64,000 bases of DNA from Bradyrhizobium canariense (GCF_900105125.1 NZ_LT629750.1:3286001-3350000); one strand, 5' to 3'; numbered from the stretch's first letter, positions 50,052 to 59,578 are shown. The notes: generated by a model from the sequence alone, not told the origin. A program made the numbers and translations.

Positions 50052-51031
50052 GATCGTCTCCCGTCGTTTCTTACAATTCGGACTTTCTGCTGCTTCTCTC
50101 CGCCGAGGCGCAGTTCGGCCGCGGCAAACAGACGATCGACGATGAGTACGTTTTTGTAGGCGCGATAGTTGACGAGTTCAGGCTTGCCGTCCTGACCGAC
50201 GACGAACAGCGGCGGCATTTCGCCTTGCGCGATGCCGGGCGAGAACTCGATATAAACCTTGCGGCCATCATCGTAGGCGTTGACCGGTCGCCACGGTGGG
50301 CTGTCGCCCTCGATGGCATAACGGTAGCGGCGCTGATCCACTTCCGGGATGATTGGGATCGGCGGCAAAGCCCTAGAGCGGCTGGATCGATCTTCCGGAT
50401 AGAACCAGGCAACTGACGGCATGTATGGCTTTTCACGGGAGCGCAGCTCGATCAGATAGGTCCTGCGATCAGTGTTGATAACAAGATTCGTCTCGATGCC
50501 AGGCTGCGTTGGCTTCACCATGATGTGGACGCGCCTGGTATTGTCGTTGCCGCTCTCGGTGTCCCCCACGATCCAGCGCACGGTATCGCCGGCAGCGAGC
50601 GGCCCCGAGCCTGTTAGCTGTTCGCCTGGCTCGAGCGCGATATCCGTGATCTGCCCCGGTGAAGCGTAGATCTGATACAGAGCACCGGGACTGTACGGAA
50701 AGATCTGGACGGCGTTTAAATACCCTGCGCGCCGAGGCTGGACCCGCGCTACATCGTTGGCAATCTCGATGCGATCGGTCGGGTCCTTAGCCTCCACTTC
50801 ACCCTTCTTGCCGCCGCTGGCCGGCGTCCAGGATGGCGGGACATGAAGCGGAGGTGCATCGTCGTCCGCTAGCATCGGTAGATCAGGAGACGGCGGCACA
50901 TCGTCATCATAACTGATCTGCGGTGGCTTGAAGGTCGTACAGCCAGAGAGCGAGAGCGCAAAAAGTAAGACGAGACGCACAGGCGTCCCGTTCCATTTTG
51001 GACTCGCGAATCTCGGTAGGGGATTTATCAC
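50048..51031 (-). CDS. trbG: Conjugal transfer protein TrbG (VirB9-like)
   Basis: 327 residues with an N-terminal hydrophobic stretch and lipobox (LLFALSLSGC), so it is probably a lipoprotein. The two VirB9 domains follow: YLNAVQIFPYSPGALYQIYA (shown in part as VQIFPYSPGALYQI) and the C-terminal VYIEFSPGIAQGEMPPLFV region. It forms the outer-membrane core complex with TrbI. Its start shares one base with the trbF stop. Confidence 0.92.
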   Translation of the reverse strand: MINPLPRFASPKWNGTPVRLVLLFALSLSGCTTFKPPQISYDDDVPPSPDLPMLADDDAPPLHVPPSWTPASGGKKGEVEAKDPTDRIEIANDVARVQPRRAGYLNAVQIFPYSPGALYQIYASPGQITDIALEPGEQLTGSGPLAAGDTVRWIVGDTESGNDNTRRVHIMVKPTQPGIETNLVINTDRRTYLIELRSREKPYMPSVAWFYPEDRSSRSRALPPIPIIPEVDQRRYRYAIEGDSPPWRPVNAYDDGRKVYIEFSPGIAQGEMPPLFVVGQDGKPELVNYRAYKNVLIVDRLFAAAELRLGGEKQQKVRIVRNDGRRS

Positions 51032-51711
51032 TAGCCGAGCTCCTTCGACCAGTTGATGGAATGGACATAGACGCCGAGCGGGTTCTTGCGCAGGCGGTCG
51101 GCATCACGCGGGGTTTCGATCACGACAGAAAGGATCGCGGTCCAGCGCTCGGTCGCCGCGAGCTGGCCGCTGTCGTAGCGTCGCTCGGTCCACGCAACTC
51201 GAAAGCTCTCCGGCGACGCACGGATGACGCTCGAGACGTCGATAGAGATTTGCGTGTTGCCGAGCTTGGCGAAAGGGTCGTTGTTACGGGCATAATCGTT
51301 CAGTGCCGCGGCACCACGATCGGTCGTAAAGTCATAGGCGCGCAGCCAGTTCTGACGCAGCACGATAGCGTCGGTCGGGAGGGCCCGTACGTCCTCGATA
51401 AATCGCGCGAGATGAAACGCAATCTGCGGATCGGTCGGCTGATAGAAAGCACTCGCCGGCGCGACTGCCTGGGCCTGACCGAGATGATCCACTTCCACCA
51501 CCCACGGGGTGATGGTACCCCGAGTGGACTGCCAAACGAGGCTTGCGGCAAGCCCTCCGGACAACAACAGGCATCCGAACGCCATCAACCGCCAGCTCCT
51601 GGCTTGGACCCGGGCCGAACCGATACGCTCGTCCCAGATCTGAGCCGCTTTCTGGTAGGGCGTCACCGGATCCGGCGTACGGCCATAGTGCACGGATGGT
51701 CGCTTAAACAT
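51031..51711 (-). CDS. trbF: Conjugal transfer protein TrbF (VirB8-like)
   Basis: 226 residues. It starts MFKRPSVHYGRTPDPVTPYQ, the standard TrbF opening, then has one membrane helix (LMAFGCLLLSGGLAASLVW) and a periplasmic NTF2-like VirB8 domain ending ...VYVHSINWSKELG. It acts as an assembly factor of the mating channel in the inner membrane. One-base overlaps with trbL and trbG. Confidence 0.92.
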   Translation of the reverse strand: MFKRPSVHYGRTPDPVTPYQKAAQIWDERIGSARVQARSWRLMAFGCLLLSGGLAASLVWQSTRGTITPWVVEVDHLGQAQAVAPASAFYQPTDPQIAFHLARFIEDVRALPTDAIVLRQNWLRAYDFTTDRGAAALNDYARNNDPFAKLGNTQISIDVSSVIRASPESFRVAWTERRYDSGQLAATERWTAILSVVIETPRDADRLRKNPLGVYVHSINWSKELG

Positions 51712-52916
51712 CAGTGTCCTCCCTCGGAAAGATCAACGGAGGATCCGCCCCCGGCACCGTCACCGCTGCGAACCGCATGGGTGGCAGCGGATACACCTTG
51801 AGTCACGGTCTGCGCGCGCTTCATGCGGCGCGCCCAAGCCGGTGGTGCGTCCGCCGTTGACGAACCACCACCGAAACCGGCAGCCATGCGCCGCAGCGGA
51901 CTGACGATCGCCGAGCCACCTGCTGTCGCGACGCCGCTCAATCCTCCAGCTCGGTAAGCACTTGCTGTTCCACCTGCCATTGCGGCTGCACCACGCGCGC
52001 CGCCCACAAGTGCGCCACCTGCCAAACCGGCGCCTCCGGCTGCGAGACCGGCGCCGGCCACGATGGCGCCGCCAGCCGCCAAGCCGGTGCCGACGGCAGC
52101 TCCGGCGCCAAGCTGCGGTCCGCCAGAGACGAGACCGTTGGCGATGCCGGGCCCGAAGATGCCGAGACCGAGGAGCGAAAGTGCCCCAAGTACGAGCGCC
52201 ATGGCATTATCGATGGTTGGCTGGTTGCCGCCAAAGCCCGCCGTGAACTGTGCAAACAGCGTTGAGCCGATGCCGACGATGACAGCCAGCACAAGCACTT
52301 TGACGCCTGATGAGATCACGTTACCCAGAACCCGCTCGGCCGCGAATGCGGTCTTGCCGAACAAACCGAACGGGATCAGCACAAAGCCGGCAAGTGTTGT
52401 CAGCTTGAACTCGATCAGCGTGATGAAGAGCTGGATTGCCAGAATAAAGAAGGCGAGCAGCACCACGATCCAAGCGAACAGAAGAACCGCGATCTGGACG
52501 AAATTCTCGAAGAAGCTGACATAGCCCATCAAGCCCGAGATCGAATCGAGAATGGGCCGTCCGGCATCAAGCCCTACCTGCGCGATCTTTCCGGGTCTCA
52601 GGAAATCAGCCGACGAAAGGCCGGTACCGGAGGCTTTCAGACCCAAGCCGGCAAAGCTCTCGAAGATGATCCGGGCAAGGCTGTTCCAATTGCCGATCAG
52701 GAAAGCGAAGACACCGACAAACAAAGTCTTCTTGACAAGGCGGGCCAGGATGTCCTCGTCCGCGCCCCATGACCAGAACAGGCCGGCCAACGTGACGTCG
52801 ATCGCCGCCAGCGTGGTGGCGAGATATCCGACTTCACTTCCGAGTAACCCAAACCCGGAATCGATGTAGCGGGTGAACGTTTCGAGGAATTGATCGATTA
52901 TGCCTGTGCCGCCCAT
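51711..52916 (-). CDS. trbL: Conjugal transfer protein TrbL (VirB6-like)
   Basis: 401 residues, polytopic inner-membrane protein with a long N-terminal region of five to six hydrophobic segments and a C-terminal third rich in Gly and Ala (GLAAGGAIVAGAGLAAGGAG). This low-complexity tail and the small polar end are typical of TrbL. VirB6-like proteins form part of the channel through the inner membrane. It begins three bases after trbK. Confidence 0.9.
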   Translation of the reverse strand: MGGTGIIDQFLETFTRYIDSGFGLLGSEVGYLATTLAAIDVTLAGLFWSWGADEDILARLVKKTLFVGVFAFLIGNWNSLARIIFESFAGLGLKASGTGLSSADFLRPGKIAQVGLDAGRPILDSISGLMGYVSFFENFVQIAVLLFAWIVVLLAFFILAIQLFITLIEFKLTTLAGFVLIPFGLFGKTAFAAERVLGNVISSGVKVLVLAVIVGIGSTLFAQFTAGFGGNQPTIDNAMALVLGALSLLGLGIFGPGIANGLVSGGPQLGAGAAVGTGLAAGGAIVAGAGLAAGGAGLAGGALVGGARGAAAMAGGTASAYRAGGLSGVATAGGSAIVSPLRRMAAGFGGGSSTADAPPAWARRMKRAQTVTQGVSAATHAVRSGDGAGGGSSVDLSEGGH

Positions 52917-52919
52917 CGA

Positions 52920-53294
52920 TCACTCCTTACCGGGTTGCTGAATTGGAGGGTAACCAGGTGACAGGCGGCCCTCGTCCTTTGGCGGCACGAACAACGAAGA
53001 GCCCTCTTGGGGATTCCCCTTCTCGGACGATGCAGATGGCTTCTGCCCGAGGAATTGCCGATGCTTCTCGGCCCAGGCATTTCGACACTCGGACAGAGCG
53101 TCCTTCTCCTCATAGGTCACGGAGCGGCACTCCGCGAGCTTCGTCGCCAGAGGATCTGCGGCTCGGTCAACGGGCGCCGAAGAATTCATCTGATCTTCGT
53201 CGCCACGAAGCCGAATTGCACACGCGGTAACTACCAGGACGACCAGCATCACCGCCGCCACGGAGGGTAGGCGTTTGAGTGTCTTAATGTTCAT
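52920..53294 (-). CDS. trbK: Putative entry-exclusion protein TrbK (TrbK-alt)
   Basis: 124 residues with N-terminal membrane segment or lipobox-like signal (LPSVAAVMLVVLVVTACAI). The conserved core is the pattern CRSVTYEEKDALSECRNAWA followed by EKHRQFLG. This matches the TrbK-alt family, found between trbJ and trbL in alphaproteobacterial elements. In RP4, TrbK blocks uptake of a second copy of the same element; the alternative family is named by position. Its start overlaps the trbJ stop by one base. Confidence 0.8.
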   Translation of the reverse strand: MNIKTLKRLPSVAAVMLVVLVVTACAIRLRGDEDQMNSSAPVDRAADPLATKLAECRSVTYEEKDALSECRNAWAEKHRQFLGQKPSASSEKGNPQEGSSLFVPPKDEGRLSPGYPPIQQPGKE

Positions 53295-54028
53295 CAGTGA
53301 AACATCTGTACGGTTGTGGGTTGATAGCCGGCACCCTGCGTCAAGAAGCGGCGCAATTGCTCCCTGCCCTGGTCCTGAGCGGCGGCGCGCTTTGCGGACT
53401 CCAGGTTTTGCGCGCGGCCATGGGCCGCGACCACTGCAGTGAGGTCCGCGAGTTGCTGGGCTTGAAGGGCCAATAGCTGATTACCAGCCTGGCTCGCCTG
53501 CAGGGCCCCAGTCGCCCCCTGGCTCGAGGTGACCAGTGCCGACATCTCGGTACGGTTGGTATCGAGGTTGCCGACGACGGTTGCCTGCGTCCTCATGGCG
53601 TCCTGCAGACCGGCCATCGCGTTCTGCCAGCGTGTTTGTGCGTTCGTGATCAGCGCCTGGTTTGACAGGCTCGATGACGCGGGCGCGTAGGTCGTCGAGA
53701 ATGCGCGATCGATCTGCTGGATGTCATAGGCGATACGCTGGGCCTGGGCGAGAAGTTGCTGCGTTCGCAAAATCGATTGTTCCAGTTGCAGCAGCGAGGA
53801 GAACGGCAGCATCGCCAGATTTTTCGCCTGGTTGATCAGCATCTGCGCTTGATTCTGCAACGACACGATCTGATTGTTAACCTGCTGCAGCGCGCGAGCG
53901 GCAGTCAGCACGTTCTGCGCATAGTTGTTGGGATCGAAGACGACCAACTGCGCCGAGGCCTGTCCGGGACCGAAGCAGATGGACAACGTAATCATGCTGG
54001 CGGCGGCGAAACGATGCAGACGATTCAT
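53294..54028 (-). CDS. trbJ: Conjugal transfer protein TrbJ (VirB5-like)
   Basis: 244 residues with signal peptide (MNRLHRFAAASMITLSICFG, cleavage near ASA-QL). The mature protein is mostly alpha-helical and Gln-rich: NNQIVSLQNQAQMLINQAKN and RTQQLLAQAQRIAYDIQQI. It is a minor pilus component. The start at 54028 overlaps the trbE stop by four bases; the longer frame to 54100 is inside trbE. Confidence 0.91.
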   Translation of the reverse strand: MNRLHRFAAASMITLSICFGPGQASAQLVVFDPNNYAQNVLTAARALQQVNNQIVSLQNQAQMLINQAKNLAMLPFSSLLQLEQSILRTQQLLAQAQRIAYDIQQIDRAFSTTYAPASSSLSNQALITNAQTRWQNAMAGLQDAMRTQATVVGNLDTNRTEMSALVTSSQGATGALQASQAGNQLLALQAQQLADLTAVVAAHGRAQNLESAKRAAAQDQGREQLRRFLTQGAGYQPTTVQMFH

Positions 54029-56466
54029 CGAGAGGCATCCAGTTCTGCCAGATGCGGGATGAGATCGGTTGCCCAAGCGATTTCGCGCGCCGTCAGCCAA
54101 CCCGGCACAAAGTTATCGCGGCCATGTTCGGCAAGAACCTGCTCGATCAGCGCCTGGTCGGCCTTGGAGGAAGCGGCGGTGAAGGCAAGTGCGACCTCGC
54201 CAAGACCGAGTTCGAACAGGCGATTGCCGCGGCGTGACTGGCAGTAGTAATCGCGCTTCGGCATGGCCCGCGCGAGGATCTCGATCTGGCGATCGTTCAG
54301 GCCAAAGCGCCGGTAGATCGCCATGATCTGGGGCTCGATGGCGCGGTCGTTAGGCAACAGCACTCGTGTTGGACAGCTTTCGATGATCGCCGGCGCGATC
54401 GCCGAGCCGTCGATATCCGCAAGCGATTGGGTGGCGAAGACGACGGATGCATTCTTCTTACGGAGTGTCTTCAACCACTCGCGCAGCCGTCCAGCGAAGT
54501 CAGCATCGTCGAGGGCCAGCCACCCCTCATCGATGATGAGCATCGTTGGCCGACCGTCAAAGCGACCTTCGATGCGGTGAAACAGATAGGCAAGAACGGC
54601 CGGCGCGACTGAGGTCCCGATCAGGCCATCAGTTTCGAAGACCTGGACGGACGACTCTCCCAGGCGTTCGCTTTCAGCATCGAGCAAACGATCATAGGGA
54701 CCACCGAGGCAATAGGGCTGCAGGGCCCGCTTCAGAACGTTGGACTGAAGGAGTACGGAGAGGCCCGTCAGGGTGCGTTGCTCGATCGGAGCGGAGGCCA
54801 GGGAACTCAACGCCGACCAAATGTGCTCCTTGGCTTCTGGCGTGATCTCGATCCGTTCGCGAGCCAGGATCGAGCTGATCCAGTCGGCTGCCCAGCCGCG
54901 TTCTGCAACGTCATCGATTTTCGCGAGCGGTTGAAGGAAAACGAACTCGGAGGTCTCTCCCGCGAGCGCGCCACCGAGATCATGCCAATCGCCGCCCATG
55001 GCGATCGCCGCCGCCCGGATCGAGCCACCGAAGTCAAATGCAAAGATTTGAGATTCGGGATATCGGCGAAACTGAAGCGCCATCAGCGCCAACAGCACCG
55101 ACTTGCCGGCGCCGGTCGGTCCGACCACCAACGTGTGTCCAACATCGCCGACGTGGAGTGAAAATCGAAACGGGGTCGATCCCTCCGTCTTGGCCAGGAA
55201 CAGAGGCGGCGCCTTGAAATGATGGTCCCTCGCTTCGCCTGCCCACACCGCGGACAGCGGAATCATGTGTGCCAAGTTGAGCGTTGAGATCGGCGGCTGG
55301 CGCACGTTGGCATAAACGTGACCCGGCAGGCTGCCAAGCCAGGCCTCGATCGCATTCACGGTCTCGATCATGCAGGTGAAATCCCGGCCCTGGATCACCT
55401 TTTCGACGAGGCGGAGTTTTTCATCTGCGGCAGCGGGGTCACTGTCCCATACCGTGACGGTAGCCGTGACGAAGGCCTCTCCAATCTGGTCAGAGCCCAA
55501 TTCCTGCAAGGCGGCGTCTGCGTCCATGGCCTTGTTGTGGGCATCGGTATCGAGTAGCGCCGAGGCCTCATTCGTCATGACCTCCTTGAGGATCGCAGCC
55601 ACCGACTTGCGTTTGGCGAACCATTGCCGCCTGATCCTCGTCAGGAGTTTTGTTGCGTCGCTCTTGTCGAGCATGATCGCCCGGGTCGACCAGCGATAGG
55701 CGAACGCGAGGCGGTTCAGGTCGTCGAGAATGCCAGGCGTGGTTGCCGTCGGAAATCCCACGACCGTCAAGACCCGCAGGTGCGCCTCGCCCAGCATCGG
55801 CTCGAGCCCACCCGTCATCGGTTGATCGGCGAGCAGCGCGTCAAGATACATCGGGATCTCGGGTACCCTGACGCGATGCCGTTTGGTCGAGACCGTCGAA
55901 TGCAGGTAAGTCAGGGTTTCCTGGTCATCGAGCCAAGCGCATTCGGGCATGAAGCCTTCCACGAGCTGCAGAACGCGATTGGTCCGGTCGAGAAAGCCGC
56001 GGAGGAGCTCACGCGCATCGGCATCGACGGTGCGGTTGCTGCCTTCATAAAGCAGCCGTTCGGCTTTCGCCGTGCCCTCAGCCGGCGGGAGATACAGAAA
56101 CGTGAGGAAATAGCTCGACTCGTAATGTGCGCCGGCTTCTTCGAACTGTGCCCTCCGCTCGGCATCGACCAAGGCGGATGCCGCATCCGGAAACGTGTTA
56201 GGCGGATAAGCTCCGGTTGAATGGCGCTGGGCTTCGACAAAGATCGCCCAGCCAGATTCGAGACGGCGGAGTGCGTTGTTCAGACGACCGGCAATGGCGA
56301 CGAGTTCGGCCGGCACGGCGCTATCAAGATCCGGCCCCCGGAACTTCGCAGTCCGTTGAAACGAGCCATCCTTGTTCAGGATGATCCCCTCATCGACAAG
56401 AGCCGCCCACGGTAGAAAGTCCGCTAAGCGCGCATTCGAATGGCGATACTCAGCTAGGTTCATCAT
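54025..56466 (-). CDS. trbE: Conjugal transfer ATPase TrbE (VirB4-like)
   Basis: 813 residues. It starts MMNLAEYRHSNARLADFLPW, the standard TrbE opening. The C-terminal ATPase has Walker A GPTGAGKSVLLALMAL near residue 455 and Walker B MLIIDEGWLALDD near residue 635. It is the largest motor of the mating apparatus and powers pilus assembly and substrate movement at the inner membrane. The start was moved in from 56601 to 56466, eight bases after the trbD stop. Confidence 0.93.
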   Translation of the reverse strand: MMNLAEYRHSNARLADFLPWAALVDEGIILNKDGSFQRTAKFRGPDLDSAVPAELVAIAGRLNNALRRLESGWAIFVEAQRHSTGAYPPNTFPDAASALVDAERRAQFEEAGAHYESSYFLTFLYLPPAEGTAKAERLLYEGSNRTVDADARELLRGFLDRTNRVLQLVEGFMPECAWLDDQETLTYLHSTVSTKRHRVRVPEIPMYLDALLADQPMTGGLEPMLGEAHLRVLTVVGFPTATTPGILDDLNRLAFAYRWSTRAIMLDKSDATKLLTRIRRQWFAKRKSVAAILKEVMTNEASALLDTDAHNKAMDADAALQELGSDQIGEAFVTATVTVWDSDPAAADEKLRLVEKVIQGRDFTCMIETVNAIEAWLGSLPGHVYANVRQPPISTLNLAHMIPLSAVWAGEARDHHFKAPPLFLAKTEGSTPFRFSLHVGDVGHTLVVGPTGAGKSVLLALMALQFRRYPESQIFAFDFGGSIRAAAIAMGGDWHDLGGALAGETSEFVFLQPLAKIDDVAERGWAADWISSILARERIEITPEAKEHIWSALSSLASAPIEQRTLTGLSVLLQSNVLKRALQPYCLGGPYDRLLDAESERLGESSVQVFETDGLIGTSVAPAVLAYLFHRIEGRFDGRPTMLIIDEGWLALDDADFAGRLREWLKTLRKKNASVVFATQSLADIDGSAIAPAIIESCPTRVLLPNDRAIEPQIMAIYRRFGLNDRQIEILARAMPKRDYYCQSRRGNRLFELGLGEVALAFTAASSKADQALIEQVLAEHGRDNFVPGWLTAREIAWATDLIPHLAELDASR

Positions 56467-56474
56467 TGGAGAAC

Positions 56475-56738
56475 TCACGAATTGAGATGGCTGGGGATAC
56501 GCAAGTGTCGGCGGACGACCTCGACGAAGTCGGGGTCGCGCTTGACGGCCCAGACAGCGGCCATATGGCCGACGAACCAAAGCACAAGGCCAGCAACCCA
56601 AAGCCGCAGACCAATACCGAGCGCCGCGGCAAGCGTGCCGTTGACGATAGCGATGGAGCGCGGCGCACCGCCCATCAGGATTGGTTCAGTCAGCGCGCGA
56701 TGCACGGGCGTGACGAAGCCTGGGATCTGTGGTTCCAT
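56475..56738 (-). CDS. trbD: Conjugal transfer protein TrbD (VirB3-like)
   Basis: 87 residues with two hydrophobic segments around residues 28-60 (GTLAAALGIGLRLWVAGLVL). VirB3-like proteins are small inner-membrane proteins that work with TrbE. Length and position between trbC and trbE are as expected. Shares one base with trbC. Confidence 0.9.
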   Translation of the reverse strand: MEPQIPGFVTPVHRALTEPILMGGAPRSIAIVNGTLAAALGIGLRLWVAGLVLWFVGHMAAVWAVKRDPDFVEVVRRHLRIPSHLNS

Positions 56739-57064
56739 CAGATCACCACTCCCCCGCCGAACGAGAAGAACGACAGAAAGAAGCTGGACGCGGCGAACGC
56801 GATCGACAAACCGAACACGATCTGGATCAGCCTGCGGAAGCCACCTGAGGTATCACCAAACGCGAGGGATAACCCGGTCACGATGATGATGATCACGGCG
56901 ATGATTTTCGCGACAGGGCCTTCGACCGATTGCAGGATCTGGTTGAGCGGTTGCTCCCACGGCATGTTGGAGCCAGCAGCCAAAACCGGACTAACGACAA
57001 AAAAGGTGGCCACGAACACACTTGAAGAGACGACCCTTCGCTCAAACGAAGAAGCAAACATCAT
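56738..57064 (-). CDS. trbC: Conjugal transfer pilin TrbC (VirB2-like)
   Basis: 108 residues: a signal segment, the segment PWEQPLNQILQSVEGPVAKI, then two hydrophobic helices, the second ending near FFSFGGGVVI. This is the pilin precursor, which in related systems is trimmed and may be cyclised. It overlaps trbB by four bases (ATGA). Confidence 0.91.
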   Translation of the reverse strand: MMFASSFERRVVSSSVFVATFFVVSPVLAAGSNMPWEQPLNQILQSVEGPVAKIIAVIIIIVTGLSLAFGDTSGGFRRLIQIVFGLSIAFAASSFFLSFFSFGGGVVI

Positions 57065-58029
57065 GACTGGTCTCCTATTGCTGCAAGGCTGTAGTCACCG
57101 GACTTTGCGAGCCCTGTGACATCCGCGAGTTCGACTAGCCGCCGATCGGCACCGCGGCCGGAAAGGACGGCGATGACGTTGATGGTCTCCGCGATCAAGG
57201 CGCGCGGGACTGTGACGACGGCTTCCTGGATAAGTTGTTCGAGCCGGCGCAGAGCACCGAGAGCGGTGCCCGCGTGGATGGTGCCTATTCCACCTGGATG
57301 GCCTGTGCCCCAGGCCTTGAGCAGGTCGAGCGCTTCGGCGCCACGGACCTCTCCGATCGGGATACGATCGGGCCGCAGACGGAGTGAGGAACGCACAAGG
57401 TCAGACAGCGAGATCACGCCGTCCTTGGTTCGTAGCGCGACAAGATTCGGTGCCCTGCACTGCAATTCGCGCGTATCTTCGATCAGAACAACTCGATCCG
57501 AGGTCTTGGCGACTTCCGCCAGCAGTGCGTTTGTGAGCGTGGTCTTGCCGCTAGAGGTGCCACCGGCGACCAGGATGTTCTTGCGAGCCTCGACTGCACC
57601 TTTGAGAGCACCGGCCTGGAACGAGTTCATGATGCCGGCGGCGACATACTCATTCAGGGTGAACACGGCGACCGCCGGCTTACGAATCGCGAACGCTGGA
57701 GCAGCAACCACCGGAGGCAACAATCCTTCGAAGCGCTCGCCCGTCTCGGGTAACTCGGCCGAGATAAGCGGCGCGCCAGCATGAACCTCAGCGCTCACGT
57801 GGTGGGCAACCAATCGGACGATACGTTCCCCGTCGGTGGCGGAGAGGCGTTCGCCGGTGTCCGCCAAACCGCTCGACAGCCGATCGATCCACAATCGGCC
57901 GTCCGGGTTGAGCATCACCTCAACGATCGCGGGATCGTCCAGAAAGCTCGCGATCACGGGGCCTAGCGCTGTGCGAAGCATCCGTACGCCGCGCGAGATC
58001 GCCCCCGACCCTGTAGGATAGATTGCCAT
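57061..58029 (-). CDS. trbB: Conjugal transfer ATPase TrbB (VirB11-like)
   Basis: 322 residues, secretion ATPase of the VirB11/GspE family: Walker A GGTSSGKTTLTNALL near residue 150, the Asp box RVVLIEDTRELQC, and the His box TGHPGGIGTIHAGTA. It is the first gene of the trb operon here. In complete elements a traG-like coupling-protein gene precedes it; here a cupin gene comes next, so the transfer module is cut or split at this point. The ATG at 58029 is used; the preceding codon is GTG. Confidence 0.92.
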   Translation of the reverse strand: MAIYPTGSGAISRGVRMLRTALGPVIASFLDDPAIVEVMLNPDGRLWIDRLSSGLADTGERLSATDGERIVRLVAHHVSAEVHAGAPLISAELPETGERFEGLLPPVVAAPAFAIRKPAVAVFTLNEYVAAGIMNSFQAGALKGAVEARKNILVAGGTSSGKTTLTNALLAEVAKTSDRVVLIEDTRELQCRAPNLVALRTKDGVISLSDLVRSSLRLRPDRIPIGEVRGAEALDLLKAWGTGHPGGIGTIHAGTALGALRRLEQLIQEAVVTVPRALIAETINVIAVLSGRGADRRLVELADVTGLAKSGDYSLAAIGDQS

Positions 58030-58044
58030 CACCGCCCCAACAGT

Positions 58045-58067
58045 TGAGGCCGCTTCAAGCGGCCTCA
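58045..58067. promoter_or_regulatory. Perfect 23-bp palindrome before trbB
   Basis: Eleven-base arms, TGAGGCCGCTT (58045-58055) and AAGCGGCCTCA (58057-58067), mirror each other perfectly around one central base, 16 bases upstream of trbB. There is no T run, so it is more likely an operator or a hairpin masking the trbB start than a terminator. The rest of 58068-58318 holds no supportable gene. Confidence 0.65.
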
Positions 58068-58318
58068 GATGGGATGATTAGAAAAGGCAGGAAATGGATT
58101 TGTGCAACGAGAGCACTGGCGGGTTCGTAGCCTGGCGTAGGAAAAGAAGCGATCGAGAGTTGTCTACTGGCCCGTAGATACTTCCGCTTTTGTCCCGCGA
58201 ACGGACATCATCAGTCCGTCGGGCCACTTCCGAATGTGCCATAAGCGGAAGCCCTGAACACGATTGACGAACTCTGCGTGCTAAAGAATCTCGGTCTCCA
58301 ATGACGGCTCGCTCTTGA

Positions 58319-58702
58319 CTAGGCCGGGCTCCAGCGGCGCGATATTTCGGCCCTGTTCTCGTAGGACGCCTCGAAGATCGGCGCCGCGAGCGTCGCCCGC
58401 ACATGGAGAAGCGTCTTATCCAGATTTCGAAAGCCGTGTTTCATCCCCGCGGGAATCAGTACGGACTGGTTCCTGGTGACGATAGCGGACTCGTTGCCGA
58501 GAACGATCTCGGCTCTGCCATTGATGACTTCCAGCACTTCCTCGACCGCGTGAATATGAATTGGTGCACCGAGGCCCTCGTCACAAAACTGCTCGAAGAT
58601 GCATAGCTGACGTCCGCCGAGCATGATCGACATCCGCATCTGCGTCATGACGCCGTCGCGCCACTTCTCGTCCGCCTTGGCGTTATGATCGAGAACGTTC
58701 AT
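58319..58702 (-). CDS. Cupin-domain protein
   Basis: 127 residues with a single cupin barrel: the first metal-binding motif is GAPIHIHAVEEVLEVINGRA (two His and Glu) and the second PAGMKHGFRN. Such small cupins may be dioxygenases, isomerases or sensors; sequence alone does not decide. It follows livF on the same strand after about 130 bases and probably ends the transporter operon. Confidence 0.78.
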   Translation of the reverse strand: MNVLDHNAKADEKWRDGVMTQMRMSIMLGGRQLCIFEQFCDEGLGAPIHIHAVEEVLEVINGRAEIVLGNESAIVTRNQSVLIPAGMKHGFRNLDKTLLHVRATLAAPIFEASYENRAEISRRWSPA

Positions 58703-58828
58703 CGTAGACCTTTCGATATGGTGAGTGGTTTGTCCGGAAAGAGTGAGTGGCCCGAGGGCTCATTGAAGATTAACTCGTGTGGTTCAAATCGAAGGCTTGA
58801 TAATTCGACCAGCTCAACCGTGAAGACC

Positions 58829-59578
58829 CTACACGAGGGCATCGACGCCGACCAAGCTCTCGATAAACCGCTGATCGATCGGACGCGTGCCGTCGGCCGC
58901 ATCGAAGATAACGGCGCCGCGATCCATGACCAAAAGCCGACTGGTGAATTCGAGCGCGATATCGACATGCTGCTCGACCAGCAAGATTGCGACGCCGGAT
59001 TCAGCGCGAATGCGCTTCATTGCGTCGACAATGAGATCCACGATCACTGGCGCAAGTCCTTCCATCGGCTCATCCATCAAGAGAATGGAAGGATTACCCA
59101 TCAATGCACGGCCGATGCACAGCATCTGCTGCTCGCCGCCGGACAGCTTGGTGCCACCAATGTTGCGCCGTTCCAGTAAGCGCGGAAACAGATCGAAGAC
59201 CCTCGTCAAGGTCCATTCGTCCACACCACGGCCCCGGCCCCGCGCAGCCACCGCGAGGTTTTCCTCGACGCTCAACGAGGGAAATATCTCTCGCTCCTGA
59301 GGGACGAAGCCGAGACCGCGGGCCGCACGTGTAAATCGCGGAAGGTCCTGAATCGGCTCGCCCGCGAGCCTGATGACGCCGCCTTTGATGTCAGCGCGCC
59401 CGGCAATTGTCGAGACCAGCGTCGTTTTTCCGACGCCATTACGCCCGAGCACCGCCAGCGTCTCTCCCCCTGGCAGCTCGAACGAGACGTCCGTGACGAC
59501 TTGGGTCGCGCCCCACCCGGCGCTGACCCGTTCGCAGGCAAGAGCCGTCCCACCGCTTCCATCTCTCGTATCACCCAT
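58829..59578 (-). CDS. ABC importer ATPase, LivF type
   Basis: 249 residues: Walker A GRNGVGKTTLVSTIAG, signature LSGGEQQMLCIGRALM, Walker B ILLMDEPMEGLAP. Together with the LivG-type ATPase it drives a branched-chain-type importer. Its start overlaps the livG stop by eight bases. The binding-protein gene of the same operon suggests an organic acid or amide as cargo; the cargo is not known. Confidence 0.88.
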   Translation of the reverse strand: MGDTRDGSGGTALACERVSAGWGATQVVTDVSFELPGGETLAVLGRNGVGKTTLVSTIAGRADIKGGVIRLAGEPIQDLPRFTRAARGLGFVPQEREIFPSLSVEENLAVAARGRGRGVDEWTLTRVFDLFPRLLERRNIGGTKLSGGEQQMLCIGRALMGNPSILLMDEPMEGLAPVIVDLIVDAMKRIRAESGVAILLVEQHVDIALEFTSRLLVMDRGAVIFDAADGTRPIDQRFIESLVGVDALV

